DNA of 7,105 bases, taken from assembly GCA_947625455.1 (NCBI GenBank), contig CANQOJ010000114.1, positions 1 to 7,105 of the forward strand. The letters are read 5' to 3'. This DNA is from an uncultured Clostridia bacterium. GTDB lineage: Bacteria > Bacillota > Clostridia > Oscillospirales > Ruminococcaceae. Positions within the stretch are counted from its first letter, which is position 1, and each line of letters starts with the position of its first letter. The position numbers and the translations under genes are program-made. This document shows positions 5,129 to 7,105 of this stretch, piece after piece. The notes below the pieces were generated by a model. It was not told where the DNA came from. It saw nothing but the letters and a program-made list of their open reading frames with translations, and made no database searches.

Positions 5129-7105
5129 ATGATTACATTTATTGAGGGCAGTGCCGTTTTTGACGTATCGGGAAAAATGCGGGAAAAACTTTGTGATACG
5201 CTTTCGGAAAGCGACAAAAACGTTTTTCTTATCGTTCCCGAACAATTTGAGTTTGAAACCGAAAAGTCAATCTACTCAATGTTAGATGAACGCGGTTTGT
5301 TGACCAAATTAAGCAAAGTGAACGTTACTACGTTTTCTTCCCTGTCGTGTGACATTCTCGCTAAATCGGGAGAGGATTTGCCTATAGCTGACGACATTAT
5401 CAAAACTATTGTGATGAACAAGGCTGTAAGGGAAGAAAAAAACAACCTGACTGCGCTTAACGGCGCGGCGGACAAAAGCGGTTTCTGCGAGAAAATGATA
5501 AACACCATATCCGCGCTTAAAACCGCAGGACTTACCGCAGACGACATAAGCGGAGAAAACGGTCTGTTTCCGTCTGACGGCGAATCAGGCATGGACCTTA
5601 TAGTAAGAAAGCTGTCGGACGTGGGGAGAATATTCAGATGCTATAACGATATGCTTTCAAAATATACGGACAGCCTTGATTACACGAAAAATGCGGCGGA
5701 GATTATTGCAAAAGAGGACAACGTATATTTTGACAATTCGTGCGTGTTTGTCGACTGTTTCAACGACTTTACGGGAAGTCAGCTTGAATTTATCCGCAGA
5801 ATGACCGCAAAAGCCGAAAATACGGTGTTTGCGATTGTTGCCGATAATAACCGCGAAAACCTTTTCGGAAGGATTTCCGCACAACGCGACAGGATACTCG
5901 ATTTTGCGAAAAACGAGGGCATTGAAACGGAGATTATAAGCGATAACATTGAAAAAAGGCTGAACGGCGCGCTTGGCGAGCTGTCGGAAAACATTTTCGG
6001 AAACGGGAAAAGCGACGCTGACGCAAGCGGAGTTTTTGAGCTTGTGACGGCTAAAGATGTTTACAGCGAAGCAGACTATATCGCGGCGAAGATAAAAAAC
6101 CTATGCCTTGACGGTGAACTTTTGTACAGAGATACGGCGGTTTTGTGCGCTGACGCTGAAAACGGAAAGTATATAAGAAACGCGCTCGAAAAATACGAAA
6201 TACCGTTTTTCCTTGACATTCCCGAGCCGATTTTGTATCAGCCGTTAGTCAGCTTCTTTGTTTCACTGCTTAATACTCTTAAAAACTTTACGGCAGACAA
6301 CGTCTTAAGCTGTCTTAAAACGGGATTTTACAGCAAGCCCGATAAAGACGGCAAAACTGCAGCTGTTTCAAACAAAGACATTGACGTTTTTGAGAACTTC
6401 ATTCTTGAATGGAATTTATCGGCAAAACACCTTAAAAAAGAGTTTAAATTTGCTGATGAAAAGGATTTTAATCAGATTGACGCGGAGAAAATCAGGAAAG
6501 CTGTCGCTGAACCAATTTTAAAACTGCGTGATGAAATGAAAAACAAGGACGGCTCGGAAATTACGCGAATGCTGTACAGCTTTGCGGTGGACAATGTAGG
6601 GCTTGAAAGGGCGCTGAGAGCAAGGTGTTATGACAACAGCGGAGATGAAAAAACGCTTGACGCTGACGCGCTTAGAGTAAATCAGCAGGTTTGGAATCAG
6701 ATTGCGGAGATATTAAGCGCGCTGGAAGCCGAGCTTTCGGGAATATATGTAACAATTGAGGAATACTCCAGGCTTTTCACCGAGATATGTGCAAACACAA
6801 CCCTCGCAAAGCCCCCGCAATTCCGCGACTGCGTACTTGTCGGAGATATAAACCGCACAAGGGCTGACGGCGTTAAGGCTGTGTTTATAGCGGGCGCGTC
6901 ATATGAAAATCTGCCGTCCGTGCCGTCGGGAATGGGCGTATTTTCGGAATACGAGGCTGAACGCATAACGGATATTATCCGCAAAAACACAAACAGCGAA
7001 GATGCACGCCTTATTTCGTTTATGGACTTTATGGGCTTTAAAGAACAATATTGCCTGTCGCTGTACAGGACATACAGAGCGATTTCTCTTCCGACAGAGT
7101 TTTTG
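5129..7105 (+). CDS. addB: AddB-like subunit of the AddAB helicase-nuclease, 3' end outside window
   Basis: The frame is open for 659 codons to the window edge without a stop. AddB with AddA resects double-strand breaks to Chi-like sites for RecA-dependent repair. Family features in order are VFLIVPEQFEFETEKSIY (residues 32-49), VNVTTFSSLSCDIL, an ADKSGF segment, the VFVDCFNDFTGSQLEFI Walker B-like region, the AKDVYSEADYIAAKIKNL segment, the ALEKYEIPFFLD block, and VLVGDINRTRADGVKAVFIAGASYENLPSVP near the end. These match clostridial AddB order. AddB is normally about 1,100-1,170 residues; the C-terminal nuclease domain and iron-sulphur cysteines would lie beyond the window. The N-terminal ATP loop is odd: FIEGSAVFDVSGKM stands where GRAGSGKT is usual, so Walker A is lost or degenerate. 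The start ATG has AAAAGGAG 5 bases upstream. addA is expected downstream. Confidence 0.86.
   Translation, partial: MITFIEGSAVFDVSGKMREKLCDTLSESDKNVFLIVPEQFEFETEKSIYSMLDERGLLTKLSKVNVTTFSSLSCDILAKSGEDLPIADDIIKTIVMNKAVREEKNNLTALNGAADKSGFCEKMINTISALKTAGLTADDISGENGLFPSDGESGMDLIVRKLSDVGRIFRCYNDMLSKYTDSLDYTKNAAEIIAKEDNVYFDNSCVFVDCFNDFTGSQLEFIRRMTAKAENTVFAIVADNNRENLFGRISAQRDRILDFAKNEGIETEIISDNIEKRLNGALGELSENIFGNGKSDADASGVFELVTAKDVYSEADYIAAKIKNLCLDGELLYRDTAVLCADAENGKYIRNALEKYEIPFFLDIPEPILYQPLVSFFVSLLNTLKNFTADNVLSCLKTGFYSKPDKDGKTAAVSNKDIDVFENFILEWNLSAKHLKKEFKFADEKDFNQIDAEKIRKAVAEPILKLRDEMKNKDGSEITRMLYSFAVDNVGLERALRARCYDNSGDEKTLDADALRVNQQVWNQIAEILSALEAELSGIYVTIEEYSRLFTEICANTTLAKPPQFRDCVLVGDINRTRADGVKAVFIAGASYENLPSVPSGMGVFSEYEAERITDIIRKNTNSEDARLISFMDFMGFKEQYCLSLYRTYRAISLPTEFL

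Overview
This window looks like chromosome of a low-to-mid GC Gram-positive anaerobe, most likely a member of the Clostridia (Oscillospiraceae/Ruminococcaceae-like). The grounds are strong AGGAG-type ribosome binding sites, near-perfect TTGACA/TATAAT promoters in AT-rich spacers, a clostridial-type histidyl-tRNA synthetase with a shortened C-terminal domain, and an AddB-type recombination subunit. The taxonomic placement is inference from gene style and not from a marker search.

Layout. Positions 1-226 hold the right part of a dispersed structured repeat (copy A), cut by the window edge. A MarR-family repressor (257-715, minus strand) follows, with its own consensus promoter and a 17-bp inverted repeat just downstream of it that is a good autoregulatory operator candidate. 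A 344-bp divergent intergenic region (716-1059) carries this promoter and, facing the other way, an extended -10 consensus promoter for a three-gene plus-strand operon: hisS-like aminoacyl-tRNA synthetase (1060-2271), a degenerate PfkB-family sugar-kinase homologue (2350-3144) and a HAD phosphatase fused to a second, nuclease-like and winged-helix-like half (3146-4723). Next comes a second, complete copy of the structured repeat (copy B, about 4704-5077), then a perfect hairpin in the leader of addB, which starts at 5129 and runs off the window end.

How the genes relate. The operon mixes a housekeeping enzyme (tRNA-His charging) with a kinase-like protein that has lost the catalytic Asp of the PfkB signature (DTTGAGG instead of DTTGAGD), and a HAD protein with an intact phosphatase active site whose C-terminal half resembles an uncharacterised PD-(D/E)XK-like family. 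The pfkB and HAD genes are separated by 1 base and are probably translationally coupled. AddB is a separate unit behind the repeat; its N-terminal Walker A motif is not recognisable.

The most unusual material is the pair of repeats: copy B folds into a long interrupted palindrome (20 + 16 bp) with two extra hairpins at the interruption and inverted heptamer blocks at its ends. Copy A preserves the hairpins with a compensatory base-pair change. A second oddity is a diverged partial duplication of the hisS 3' end immediately after its stop codon, which creates a misleading upstream start for the pfkB gene. No transposase, CRISPR array, tRNA or rRNA was seen.
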